Shown here: in pieces, positions 6,728 to 14,843 of the stretch | How the letters are laid out: every line of letters begins with the position of its first letter | How positions within the stretch are numbered: position 1 is the stretch's first letter | Source of the DNA: JBBAEA01 sp041656175 | Lineage (GTDB): Bacteria; Myxococcota_A; Bradymonadia; UBA4248 | Reading direction: 5' to 3' | DNA length: 20,757 bases | Assembly (NCBI GenBank): GCA_041656175.1 | Contig: JBBAEA010000054.1 | Coordinates: forward strand, 1 to 20,757 | Notes under the pieces: generated by a model | Database searches by the model: none | What the model saw: the letters and a program-made list of their open reading frames with translations, nothing else | Told to the model about the DNA's origin: nothing | Position numbers and translations under genes: made by a program

Positions 6728-8140
6728 TTACCTGTGCCAGCGAGGTGTACGCAAGCCAGGGCGCGGGGAGAGCCGCGTTTGCCAGCGCCCATCGGCGTTC
6801 ATAAGGTAGAGTCGAGGCGCGCGTCCGTCGCGAGTGGACTCAAAAACAATATATCGCCCATCGGGCGACCAGCTCGGCTCCTTATTGTGGCCTTGGTCTT
6901 GCGTTAATCGCGTCACTTCGCCTGTATTGACGTTTACGGTAAAAATATCAAAGACGTTGCGCTCATCACGTGCTGTAAATGCGATAAGATCGCCTTTGGG
7001 GGACCAGTCGGGCGTCGTGTTGTAGTTACCTAACCAAGTTAAGCGGCGCATATTGCTTCCATCAGCGTCGATAACGTAGATCTGGGGTTTACCCGAAAAG
7101 TCCGATACAAAAGCTAAGCGATTGCAGCCCGGCGCCCAGCTCGGCGAAGTTTGAATATTGCCCGCAAGATTGGTCAATTGCACAAGCTCGCTGCCATCGA
7201 GATTCATCGTGTAAATATTGGCGTTATCCTCGGCTGCTGCGGTGAAGGCGAGCTTCTTTTTACTGTGGCAATAGTCGGCGCCAGAGGCCCAGCCTTCAAA
7301 CTTCGTGAGTTGCACAAGCTCTTCACCATCATATTGGAAGAGGTTATCGCCGCTTGAGGCGAGCTGGGTGTAGATGATGCTGTTCTGAGGGCCCCAAGTG
7401 GGTAAAATGTTGATAGCATCGGGGAGTTTGTAGCTATGTGTACCCCAACCATCGGTTTCGAAGGACTGGATTTTGCGCATATTATTCGACTCACTTACGG
7501 TATACAGCAATCTCGTGCCAAAAACGCCGCGTTCGCCCGTATAAAACTCGATGAGTGCGTTTACAAAATCGTGAGCCATCGCGCGCACCTGCGCGGGCAT
7601 AAGATCCTTGTCGGGATAGCTAAAGGGCAGAGAAGACGCCGTATCGACGTTAAAGAGCTTGAATTGAAAACTGGCATTGGGTTGGTGGTAGCTGTAGCTC
7701 GTTTTGACCAAAACCGAGGCGCCGACGTTATACCAGCTATCGAATTGTATGGTAGAAGTCGTCATGCCTTCCTTCTGCATATTGACCAAGGCATAAGTTT
7801 CGACGGGCATAATCTCGAAAAGCCCGCTCATACTAAGATCATTTCGCACGACGTCGGCAAAGAGCTTACCAAGGTTGTCGGGGTCAATGTTGTCCCCGAT
7901 TTTGATGGGATCGGGAACCGCGATAGGAATGCGCGTCGGCGGCCCTCCAGGTACAACAGTGATCAAACTTAAGGGATCCACACCTCGCTCTATCGCTTCA
8001 TCGTTCACCATCTTAGCCGCTTCCGCGCCATTGCTCGCCTGAGCAAGCAAAGGCGAAACATCGGAACCTTCTTGCGCAAGCGTTAGGCTCGGAATAAGGA
8101 GAGTGAATAAAATGAAACAAAAAACATATTTCTTCAACAT
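6728..8140 (-). CDS. tolB: TolB paralogue with N-terminal extension
   Basis: 470 residues; a periplasmic beta-propeller of the Tol-Pal system, which links the outer membrane to the inner-membrane TolQRA motor through Pal. Signal peptide 1-22 (LKKYVFCFILFTLL, cleavage near TLA-QEG). The TolB N-terminal domain covers about 78-215 (LSMSGLFEIMPVETYALV, VLVKTSYSY). WD40/PD40-like blades cover about 245-470, e.g. SPSWAPGCNRLAFVSD, TPDWSPKGDLIAFTARD and EPSWSPDGRYIVFESTRDG. Relative to the second TolB in this cluster it has about 33 extra residues after the signal peptide. The ribosome site is weak (AAGAT). It is the last gene of the cluster, 303 bp after pal, separated by the MITE-like element and a terminator, so it may have its own promoter; none was convincing. 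Confidence 0.92.
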   Translation of the reverse strand: MLKKYVFCFILFTLLIPSLTLAQEGSDVSPLLAQASNGAEAAKMVNDEAIERGVDPLSLITVVPGGPPTRIPIAVPDPIKIGDNIDPDNLGKLFADVVRNDLSMSGLFEIMPVETYALVNMQKEGMTTSTIQFDSWYNVGASVLVKTSYSYHQPNASFQFKLFNVDTASSLPFSYPDKDLMPAQVRAMAHDFVNALIEFYTGERGVFGTRLLYTVSESNNMRKIQSFETDGWGTHSYKLPDAINILPTWGPQNSIIYTQLASSGDNLFQYDGEELVQLTKFEGWASGADYCHSKKKLAFTAAAEDNANIYTMNLDGSELVQLTNLAGNIQTSPSWAPGCNRLAFVSDFSGKPQIYVIDADGSNMRRLTWLGNYNTTPDWSPKGDLIAFTARDERNVFDIFTVNVNTGEVTRLTQDQGHNKEPSWSPDGRYIVFESTRDGRAPRLYLMNADGRWQTRLSPRPGLRTPRWHR

Positions 8141-8251
8141 AATAACAAGATCTTAGCCTAAAACCGCTAGCATAAACTATGTTACACGATTGTAGGGGGC
8201 AGCTTTCAAACCTGCCCCTAGCAGAGCCCCACCTATGATCAAAGCTTCCCC

Positions 8252-8429
8252 TAGGGATACTCTGATTAATGTAAAAATAGTGAAAAGATGGCTAGAGAAA
8301 AAACGAAAGTCAGGCGGGTTTTCAAAATAAAGTCAATAAAATCAATACTCTACACACAAAAGGGTTCTAAGGGCGATAGCTCTTAGACGGGGTTTGGGGC
8401 GGTAGCCCCAATAAATCAGAGTTTCCCTA
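8252..8429 (-). mobile_element. MITE-like element, copy 2, TA...TA ends
   Basis: The ends read TAGGGATACTCTGATT (left) and, reverse-complemented, TAGGGAAACTCTGATT (right). The interior read on the minus strand parallels 644-825: a GGGGCTACCGCCCC hairpin, CTAAGAGC/GCCCTTAG followed by AACCCTTTT, ATTGACTTTATTTT (8337-8324), and a CGCCTG block. It is 178 bp against 182 bp for copy 1. As with copy 1, its terminator end faces the stop codon of the gene before it (pal, 14 bases away). Confidence 0.75.
8358..8386 (-). terminator. Terminator-like hairpin after pal, within MITE-like copy 2
   Basis: Minus-strand stem CTAAGAGC, loop TATC, stem GCCCTTAG, then AACCC TTTT. The stem has one G-T pair and the T run is short, so it is weaker than its copy at 689-719. 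Confidence 0.45.
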
Positions 8430-8443
8430 AGGATTTTTACGCT

Positions 8444-9151
8444 CTAGCGGCGTAGAAATTCAACGCGGCGATTCAGGGCGTGGTCTTGCTCTCGGCTTCC
8501 GAATGCTGCGGGCATTTCTTTGCCGTAGGGAACGACGTGCATGCGCGTTGCTTCAACGCCGAGATTGATGATGTATTGTTTAACGGATTCACCGCGCTTT
8601 TGACTCAGAGCTAAGTTGTATTCAGAGGTTCCACGCTCATCGGTGTGCGAGGCCAAGTTCACATTGATTGCAGGCTGCTTTTTGAGGAGATCGCTATTGT
8701 ACAAAATAGCCTCGCTTGCGTGTGAAGAAATCACATATTCATCAAAATCGAAGTACACAACTCTAAAGTTCGCCGTCTCCTCTGTTTGAGTAACAACGAC
8801 GGGGGTTTCCTCTAATTTTTCCTCTACAGCGGCTCTCGCCAATCGTAGGCGCTCACACTCCTCGGCATTTAGCTTTGCTTCCTCTTGCGCTTGTTTCGCA
8901 AGGGTTTGCGCGGTTAGCGCTTTTTGTTTGGCAAGTTCGTTGTTGCCAGCATTGTAGGCTTCTTGAGCTTCCAAAAGCGCCTTTTTGGCCAAGGCGTAGG
9001 TTTGTGCTGCGCACTCTTCGGCTTGGCTGGCGCCATCAATTGCGTCGACTGCGCTTTGTAGCGCGTCATCGGGTGGCGGCGCGCTCGCACAGGCAAGCAA
9101 GAGGGAAGTGGCGAGGATTGCGAATAATAGGCTTATTTTCTTAAATGTCAT
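8444..9151 (-). CDS. pal: Pal-like peptidoglycan-associated lipoprotein with long helical linker
   Basis: 235 residues from the ATG at 9151, where an AAGGA site is well placed; a longer in-frame start at 9199 would bury the signal peptide and run into tolB. Lipobox LLLA-C at Cys21 with Ala at +2, predicting outer-membrane sorting. Residues about 25-118 form an Ala/Glu/Lys-rich helical segment (AKKALLEAQEAYNAG, QTLAKQAQEEAK) resembling DUF4398-type helices. The C-terminal OmpA/Pal domain spans 128-235: VVYFDFDEYVI, SHTDERGTSEYNLALSQKRG and LNRRVEFLRR. The Asp of TDERGT and the Arg of NRR are the expected diaminopimelate-binding residues. E. coli Pal is about 173 residues; the extra length is the helical linker. 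It starts 35 bases after the upstream tolB stop, so the two are co-transcribed. Confidence 0.92.
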   Translation of the reverse strand: MTFKKISLLFAILATSLLLACASAPPPDDALQSAVDAIDGASQAEECAAQTYALAKKALLEAQEAYNAGNNELAKQKALTAQTLAKQAQEEAKLNAEECERLRLARAAVEEKLEETPVVVTQTEETANFRVVYFDFDEYVISSHASEAILYNSDLLKKQPAINVNLASHTDERGTSEYNLALSQKRGESVKQYIINLGVEATRMHVVPYGKEMPAAFGSREQDHALNRRVEFLRR

Positions 9152-9186
9152 CCTTGAGTTCCTTGTGTGGGGAGTTAAAGCAAAGA

Positions 9187-10470
9187 CTAGTGGCTCCAAA
9201 CTGGCGCTTCATAACCGCTACCTTCAGTGACAGCGATCTGCGATTTACCATCGGCGGTGGATAAATAAATTTTGCTCCCCCCATCGCGGGTGGAAGAAAA
9301 CACGAGATATCGCCCATCAGGGCTCCACGATGGCGCGTCGTTTTTGCCTTGACCCTGTGTGATACGCTCCAGCTCACTGCCATCGGAGTTCATCACAAAG
9401 ATGTCCAAACCATTATATTCATCTCTTGCGCTAAAAGCGATTTTCCCACCTTGGCGTGCCCATGCCGGGTTTGTGTTGTACTTACCCACCATGCTTAGCC
9501 GCGTTGCCCCGCTTCCGTCCGCATTCATGACGTAAATTTGCGGGCTTCCACCGCGATCCGAAACAAAGGCGATTTTGCTGCAATCGGGGCTCCAACTCGG
9601 CGAGGTGTCGATGGCGCCGTTGCTCGTTAAGCGCATTAAATTGCCGCCGCGCGCGTCCATGGTGTAGATTTCAGCGTTCCCATCCTTCGACAAAGTAAGG
9701 GCAATTCGCCCATTTCCCGCGCAGTAGTCGGCGCCTGTATTCATGCCGCTAAAGCTCGATATGAGCTTGCCGTTTAGGTATAAATCGGGGTTTGATCGCG
9801 CATAGGATGTGTAAAGCACACCGCCGCCTGGCCCCCAGCTTGGCAGAACCTGTACGGTGTTCTCGGTTTTCACCACCGATACATCACTGCCGTCGATTCC
9901 AAGCGATACAACGCGCGGTGGCGCCCCTCGTTTGCTTCGCTGCACGGCCAAAATTCGCTGTCCCAAAAAGCCTTCCTGCCCTGTGTAGTGCTTGATAACC
10001 GCATTCACGAACGCGTAGACCGCTGGCTTATAATTGCTCGTCGTTGCTGCAGGTTTTACATACGCCAGCTTGATTTCCCGCTCGCCCGTTACGTCGTAGA
10101 GCCGCATGTCAAGCTCTAAGCCGCTTCCCAGCGCGCGGTAGCCGACTTTAATGAGCGCATCCGCCCCCGTCGCGTGCCAGCCCACGTACGAGGTCGATGT
10201 GGTTGTTTCGTTGGCCAATTTCGGCAAAAACTGGTCGGGATGGATGATGCTAAAGAGCCCAGAAAGTTCTAGCCCGTGGCGCATGGTTTTGGCGACATCC
10301 TGCTCAAGGCTTGCTTGCACGCCGCCCTGTGCCTGGGGTTGCGCGAGCGCTAAGGCGATTTTTCGCGTCGATACGTTGACGACGACTTCTTGAGCCTGCG
10401 ACTCTGCAGCTAAAAATACTGTCGCGAAAACAGCTGCAAACGCCACGCATAAACAAATTATTCTTCGCAT
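9187..10470 (-). CDS. tolB: TolB, canonical-length copy, first gene of the cluster
   Basis: 427 residues, the usual TolB length. Signal peptide about 1-26 (CLCVAFAAVFATVFLAA, cleavage near SQA-QEV). The N-terminal domain carries LELSGLFSIIHPDQFL and GADALIKVGYRALG. The C-terminal propeller has VLPSWGPGGGVLYTS, SPSWSPDCSKIAFVSDRGG, NPAWARQGGKIAFSARDE and APSWSPDGRYLVFSSTRDG. The start has AAGGA and AGGGG just upstream. The mature protein is periplasmic and should bind the Pal product encoded 35 bp downstream. The gene order tolB-pal fits the standard Tol-Pal operon, but tolQ, tolR, tolA and cpoB are absent from the window and a second tolB follows pal. Similarity to the 6728-8140 product runs along the whole length, so this is an old duplication rather than a fresh one. 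Confidence 0.93.
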   Translation of the reverse strand: MRRIICLCVAFAAVFATVFLAAESQAQEVVVNVSTRKIALALAQPQAQGGVQASLEQDVAKTMRHGLELSGLFSIIHPDQFLPKLANETTTSTSYVGWHATGADALIKVGYRALGSGLELDMRLYDVTGEREIKLAYVKPAATTSNYKPAVYAFVNAVIKHYTGQEGFLGQRILAVQRSKRGAPPRVVSLGIDGSDVSVVKTENTVQVLPSWGPGGGVLYTSYARSNPDLYLNGKLISSFSGMNTGADYCAGNGRIALTLSKDGNAEIYTMDARGGNLMRLTSNGAIDTSPSWSPDCSKIAFVSDRGGSPQIYVMNADGSGATRLSMVGKYNTNPAWARQGGKIAFSARDEYNGLDIFVMNSDGSELERITQGQGKNDAPSWSPDGRYLVFSSTRDGGSKIYLSTADGKSQIAVTEGSGYEAPVWSH

Positions 10471-10560
10471 TTCCTTACCCCTTTTGTCTTAAATTCTAAA
10501 ATGTTACCATTTTGTTGAATTTTACTTGGTTCAAAGCTTTGAAATTCTCTTTTTTTTGGC

Positions 10561-10708
10561 GGGGGGCTCCTAGCCCCCCTACGCGCGAGCTTCCTTCAAA
10601 AATCAGCCAATTTGCAAGTATTTTATGCGGCGTCTTGGCTTTAGGCCAAGCCGCCGCATAAAATTTGCGCATTGGCGATTTTTTCAGGCGATCTCGCGCT
10701 ACCCCCCT
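10561..10708 (+). repeat. Palindromic intergenic element A (~148 bp)
   Basis: The core hairpin is ATTTTATGCGGCG-T-CTTGGC (10620-10639), loop TTTAG, and its complement with one mismatch (10645-10664). The arms continue outward with partial matches (GCCAAT, AAAAATC, GCGCGAG). The left end carries the hairpin GGGGGGC-TCCTA-GCCCCCC (10561-10579). It shares GCCCCCTACGCGCG(A/G)GCTTCCT with element B. No coding content. Confidence 0.7.
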
Positions 10709-10835
10709 TCCCTATAATTACGCGCAAAACACGTTGTTGCGCAAATTCATAACGCTTGAATACTGCATTTCATTCACTAGAGCTAGCAAGACACGACTTT
10801 TGCGCTTTTGCGCGCGAAGCCTAGCGAGCGCGCCT

Positions 10836-10978
10836 TGGGGGTAGCGCGGGATCGCCGAGAAAAAGGCGCAATGAGCGCATTTTGTGCGGTGAATGAGCGT
10901 TTAGCGAATACAACGCACAAAATAATGCGCTCATTAGCGAATTTGGCGAGGAAGCCCGCGCGTAGGGGGCTTGCCCCC
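10836..10978 (-). repeat. Palindromic intergenic element B (~143 bp), same family as A, inverted
   Basis: Inner arms AATGAGCGCATTTTGTGCG (10870-10888) and the complement at 10914-10935 with a 3-base insertion. The right end is the hairpin GGGGGC-TT-GCCCCC (10965-10978). Read on the minus strand, the end gives the same GCCCCCTACGCGCGGGCTTCCT as element A, and the other end (GGGGGTAGCGCGGGATCGCC) matches the right arm of A. Confidence 0.7.
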
Positions 10979-11025
10979 AGCAAAGGCAAAGAGCAAGTTG
11001 CTACATACATTATCCTACATTAACA

Positions 11026-11039
11026 TATTTGCGCAAATA
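11026..11039. promoter_or_regulatory. 14-bp palindrome upstream of the kinase gene, possible operator
   Basis: TATTTGCGCAAATA is a perfect palindrome about 55 bp before the kinase start. Its position fits an operator, but no cognate regulator is known. Confidence 0.25.
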
Positions 11040-11093
11040 ATCACTTTGATATAGTTTGGCGAGGGGGCGTTTGACTGCTAGAGAGATGTGATA

Positions 11094-14000
11094 ATGTCGT
11101 CGGGATACCCACTTGGACCTTTTGAATTAGTGAAGCCTATCGGTAAGGGCGCGATGGGAGTGGTGTGGGAGGCGCGCCATGTTTTGCAGGATGTGCGCGT
11201 GGCGATTAAGATTATTACGTCGCGCTATGCAGAGGATGAGACCTTTCGCACGGCGTTCCAAAACGAGATTCGGGCGGTAGCGCGTTTGCATCACCCGTCG
11301 ATAATCAAGTTATTGGATTCGGGCGTGACGACGGCGGAGTGCGAAGAGGCGTCCAACGGCGAGATTGTGGCCGACAGCTTGTATTTTGCGATGGAGCTCG
11401 CCAATTCCGAGACGCTGCCGCGTCCGCGCTCGCCGCTTCCGTGGCGAAACACGAAGTATGTGCTTTTGGAGCTATTGGATGCCTTGGCTCATGCGCATGC
11501 GCGAAATGTGATTCATCGCGATATTAAGCCTAGCAACGTTTTGCTAGCGACAGATGAGTTTGGGCGAACGCGTTTAAAGATAACGGATTTTGGCATTGCT
11601 AGGGCTTTGGGGAGCAAGGATTTGCCTTCAGGAACGGTGGCTGGAACGCCGCGTTACATGTCGCCTGAGCAGATTTTGCACCAAACGCTGGATCAGGGGC
11701 CGTGGACGGATTTGTACTCGTTGGGTTGTATGGCATATCAGTTTGCGACGGGACGTCGGATTTTTTCCAAGGTCTCTGGAACCGAGCTTTTGCGCCACCA
11801 ACTTCACGAGCAGCCCGACCCCGTGACAGGCGATCACGTGCCGCAGGGTTTTGCAGATTGGCTAAACCGCATGCTTGCCAAAAAGACGCGTAAACGCTTT
11901 CAGTTTGCCGCGGAGGCTGCCTGGGAGTTGGCCTCGTTGCCGGAGCCCAAGTGTCAAGAGCCGTTGTGCTACGATTTAGCGCAAGACAACTTAGCGAAAA
12001 GCGCGGATTCGAGCATCTCCTCGGTGGTGTCATCCGATATTTTGCATTCTTCGGATATTTCCTTGTCTTCGGATATTTCGATCAGCTCCCACGCCTTTAG
12101 TAAGTTGCTCGCGATACACGATGGTGTGGTGGAGCCCGCGGGCGCGCAGGTCGATTTGTCGGATGAGTTATTGCACGATCACGGTGATACCCAGCGCATG
12201 GAGCAGGCAGATATTGCGCTTGCGCTTTCGCGTCACAGTCAGGTTAACGCGCGCGAAGGCGTGTTATCGACACTGGCCGAGATTTTTCAGCAAATGCCAG
12301 ACGCCCCCGAGTTATTGGCGCGCTACGCGGATCGCATATCGCCTACGCCCGCGACTTGGCAGCGAGGTCAAGACGAGGTGATGCGAACACAGCTCATCGG
12401 GGCAGGTCTTGGGCTTTGGGGGCTGCGCTACATTCCGCTGGTAAACCGCGATCAAGAGCGAGACCTTATTTATAACTTGCTACTGAAAGCAAAAAACGAG
12501 TTCACGCCTCAGTGCCTACTCATTAACGGCAATAAGGGCGCAGGGAAATCAAGACTAGTCGAATGGATGACACAGCGCGTGCATGAGCTTGCCATTGCAA
12601 ACACCATTAAAGCTCTGCATTATCCCGAGTATCAAAACACCTCGGGGCTCGCGCGTTCTATTATGTTTTATCTTCAATGCCAAAATCTTACGCGCTTTGA
12701 AGCTCTCAATCGTATACAAAATTTCATTATTGAGCATGCGCTTGAAATAGAATTCGACGACGCCTTACCTTTACTGGAGTTGATGCAACTTCCCGATGAT
12801 CCCGACAACGCTGTACCAAACATTCACTTTGACTCGATAGAGGAGCAGTTTGCCGTCATTTTGCGCTTTTTACAGCGACTTTGCGCGAAGCGTCCTTGTA
12901 TTTTGTGGCTAGATGACATTCACTGGTCCACCTATGCTTTGGGTTTTGTAGACTATATCTTTGAAGATCTCGCCAAGTCGCCTTTTCCGCTGTTAATTAT
13001 TGCGACGCTGTGTGATAACGACGTCAACGATCTTTCCCAAGAAGCAGGGCTGATTTCGCACATCAAAACGCATCAAAACACCGAAGAGCTTGTACTCAGC
13101 CCGCTCAAAGCAAGCGACCACCTCAAGCTCGTGCAGCAGCTACTGGGCTTAGACGATGAGTTGTCGCACCAAGTCGCGGAGCGCACCAACGGCAACCCGC
13201 TTTTTGCCATACAGCTTGTCGGTGACTGGGTCGAGCGTGGCTATTTAGTACCGAGTTCTCAAGGTTTTATTCTAAAAGATCAAACGATTGGCAGCCGCAT
13301 CCCCGATTCCCTACACGAACTTTGGCTCGCGCGATTGCGTCACATATTTATAGACAGCAAACGCAAGCAATACGAGTGGGAGCAACTGGAGCTTGCTGCC
13401 TGTTTGGGGAACCAGTTCGATGTCGAGGAGTGGCGAATTTGCTGTGAATTGGGCGAACTTGGTCCCAATCACAGGACGCTACATCTGATGTTGGAGCACC
13501 AGCTTTTTGAATTGCAGTACCCCAACGTGTCGTTTACGCATAATCTTTTGCGCGAATCTCTGATTCGTTACACCAAGGAGAACAATAGGTTTAAGCAACA
13601 TCACTTGCTTTGCGCAGAGATGTTGGAGCGCTTCTTCTCGGAGGCGCTAACTTTCTACCACGAGCGCCGTGCACAGCACTTGCTTTTTGCGGAATCCTAC
13701 GAAGCCACTCTCGAACCACTGCTGCAAGGCGGTATCATTCGCCAACAACGCTGTGAGTTTAGCGCCGCCCACGAGCTTTTTGCCAAACGCGAACAGGCAC
13801 TAAACCACTGCAACGCTGATGAAAATAGCCCCATACGCGCCTTGGGTTGGGTCGCACAAGCCAAAACTTACGTCATGCAAATGCAGTATGATACGGCTCG
13901 AACGATGCTAGATCGCGCGATAGAACTCGGCGAGCGTACGCAATCGTTGATTGTGCAGGCACTGGGGCACAAAGAGCTGGGAATTTTGTTGTACCAACAA

Positions 14001-14840
14001 AATAATACCAATGCTGCCCTTGAACACTATCATCTCGCGCTTGAGTTTTTCGACAAAATCTCGCCGCGACGCCGCCAAGGCTACATGAATGATAAGGCGG
14101 AAACCCTGCACAGCATCTCTCGCATCTACCTATCGCGGCATAACATTGAGCTTACGAAATCCTACATCGCCCAAGCCATCGCTATACAAACCGAAAGCGG
14201 CGACCAGTTCGGGCTAGGGCTATCGTACAAAATGCTCGCCAACGCTCTGCAACACACAGCAGACTACGAAAACGCACGCCAGAACCACGAACTAGCGCTC
14301 AACATATTTGAGCGCATCGGGCGTCGCCAAGAAATCGCACACGTACTCAACGATATCGGTGAAATTTATAGACTCGGCTACAATCTCCCCGAACAAGCTG
14401 AGGAATACTACCGAAGCGCTATTCGCCTCTACCACGAAGTGGGCGCGAGCCAAATGAGTAGCCCCTACATCAACCTCGGCCTTCTACTTATCGCCAAGGA
14501 GCGCTACGCGGAGGCAAAAGTCTTGTTCCTACAACAGCTTGAAGCCTGCGAAAAACAAGGTAACGCCTTTGATCTGAATTGGTTTATTGCAGGTATGCTG
14601 CCGAGTTGCGCGGGAACCTTCGATTGGCCTAATTTCGAGTACTACTCTAAGCGTTTGTTAGAGATTTTAAACGATTCCCTCGTCGTCGACGCCGATATTT
14701 TGTATTGCACAGAACACGCGCTCGGACTTTGCATCATGTACGCGAGCGTGCAACAAGGTGAAATCTGTCGCCAAATCGCTATCGATCAAGCCACAAAACT
14801 CAATGATCACGAGGCGCTTGCGCGCCTGCGCAGTTTATAG
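11094..14840 (+). CDS. Ser/Thr protein kinase fused to AAA ATPase and TPR sensor region
   Basis: 1248 residues from the ATG at 11094, which has GAGAG 8 bases upstream; the in-frame GTG at 11088 is too close to it. Residues 1-283 are a full eukaryotic-type kinase: Gly loop GKGAMG (17-22), VAIK Lys39, Glu58, HRDIKPSN (141-148), DFG (165-167) and GTPRYMSPE, so it should be active. A Ser/Asp-rich linker (about 300-335) follows, then an AAA/STAND-like module with entry motif PLVNRDQERDL, Walker A GNKGAGKS (479-486) and Walker B CILWLDD (602-608). From about 890 to the end are TPR-like helical repeats (e.g. ALGHKELGILLYQQNNTNAA, AHVLNDIGEIYRLG). This architecture resembles large PknK-like kinases common in myxobacteria; the TPRs probably sense or bind partners and the ATPase may switch activity. 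Cytoplasmic; no membrane helix seen. Substrates unknown. Confidence 0.93.
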   Translation: MSSGYPLGPFELVKPIGKGAMGVVWEARHVLQDVRVAIKIITSRYAEDETFRTAFQNEIRAVARLHHPSIIKLLDSGVTTAECEEASNGEIVADSLYFAMELANSETLPRPRSPLPWRNTKYVLLELLDALAHAHARNVIHRDIKPSNVLLATDEFGRTRLKITDFGIARALGSKDLPSGTVAGTPRYMSPEQILHQTLDQGPWTDLYSLGCMAYQFATGRRIFSKVSGTELLRHQLHEQPDPVTGDHVPQGFADWLNRMLAKKTRKRFQFAAEAAWELASLPEPKCQEPLCYDLAQDNLAKSADSSISSVVSSDILHSSDISLSSDISISSHAFSKLLAIHDGVVEPAGAQVDLSDELLHDHGDTQRMEQADIALALSRHSQVNAREGVLSTLAEIFQQMPDAPELLARYADRISPTPATWQRGQDEVMRTQLIGAGLGLWGLRYIPLVNRDQERDLIYNLLLKAKNEFTPQCLLINGNKGAGKSRLVEWMTQRVHELAIANTIKALHYPEYQNTSGLARSIMFYLQCQNLTRFEALNRIQNFIIEHALEIEFDDALPLLELMQLPDDPDNAVPNIHFDSIEEQFAVILRFLQRLCAKRPCILWLDDIHWSTYALGFVDYIFEDLAKSPFPLLIIATLCDNDVNDLSQEAGLISHIKTHQNTEELVLSPLKASDHLKLVQQLLGLDDELSHQVAERTNGNPLFAIQLVGDWVERGYLVPSSQGFILKDQTIGSRIPDSLHELWLARLRHIFIDSKRKQYEWEQLELAACLGNQFDVEEWRICCELGELGPNHRTLHLMLEHQLFELQYPNVSFTHNLLRESLIRYTKENNRFKQHHLLCAEMLERFFSEALTFYHERRAQHLLFAESYEATLEPLLQGGIIRQQRCEFSAAHELFAKREQALNHCNADENSPIRALGWVAQAKTYVMQMQYDTARTMLDRAIELGERTQSLIVQALGHKELGILLYQQNNTNAALEHYHLALEFFDKISPRRRQGYMNDKAETLHSISRIYLSRHNIELTKSYIAQAIAIQTESGDQFGLGLSYKMLANALQHTADYENARQNHELALNIFERIGRRQEIAHVLNDIGEIYRLGYNLPEQAEEYYRSAIRLYHEVGASQMSSPYINLGLLLIAKERYAEAKVLFLQQLEACEKQGNAFDLNWFIAGMLPSCAGTFDWPNFEYYSKRLLEILNDSLVVDADILYCTEHALGLCIMYASVQQGEICRQIAIDQATKLNDHEALARLRSL

Positions 14841-14843
14841 AAC

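Larger units (their letters stand above)
8141..8443. other. Gap between pal and the downstream tolB, mostly MITE-like copy 2
   Basis: It contains the repeat at 8252-8429. A second hairpin, TAGGGGGCAG ... CTGCCCCTA at 8193-8220, lies upstream of tolB. No gene is visible. Confidence 0.7.
10471..11093. other. 623-bp divergent intergenic region between tolB and the kinase gene
   Basis: It separates divergently transcribed genes and must hold both promoters. It contains a 14-bp perfect palindrome TTCAAAGCTTTGAA (10530-10543, about 60 bp before tolB), palindromic elements A and B, and TATTTGCGCAAATA (11026-11039, about 55 bp before the kinase). A weak promoter candidate for the kinase is TTGCTA (10999-11004), 17 bases, TAACAT. 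Short reading frames here are translations of element B. Confidence 0.6.

Noticed and set aside
7436..7972. 178-codon plus-strand frame
   Set aside because: Antisense shadow of tolB, whose family motifs are clear on the minus strand.
10783..11023. Short frames on both strands before the kinase gene
   Set aside because: They translate palindromic element B; open frames on both strands are a by-product of its symmetry.
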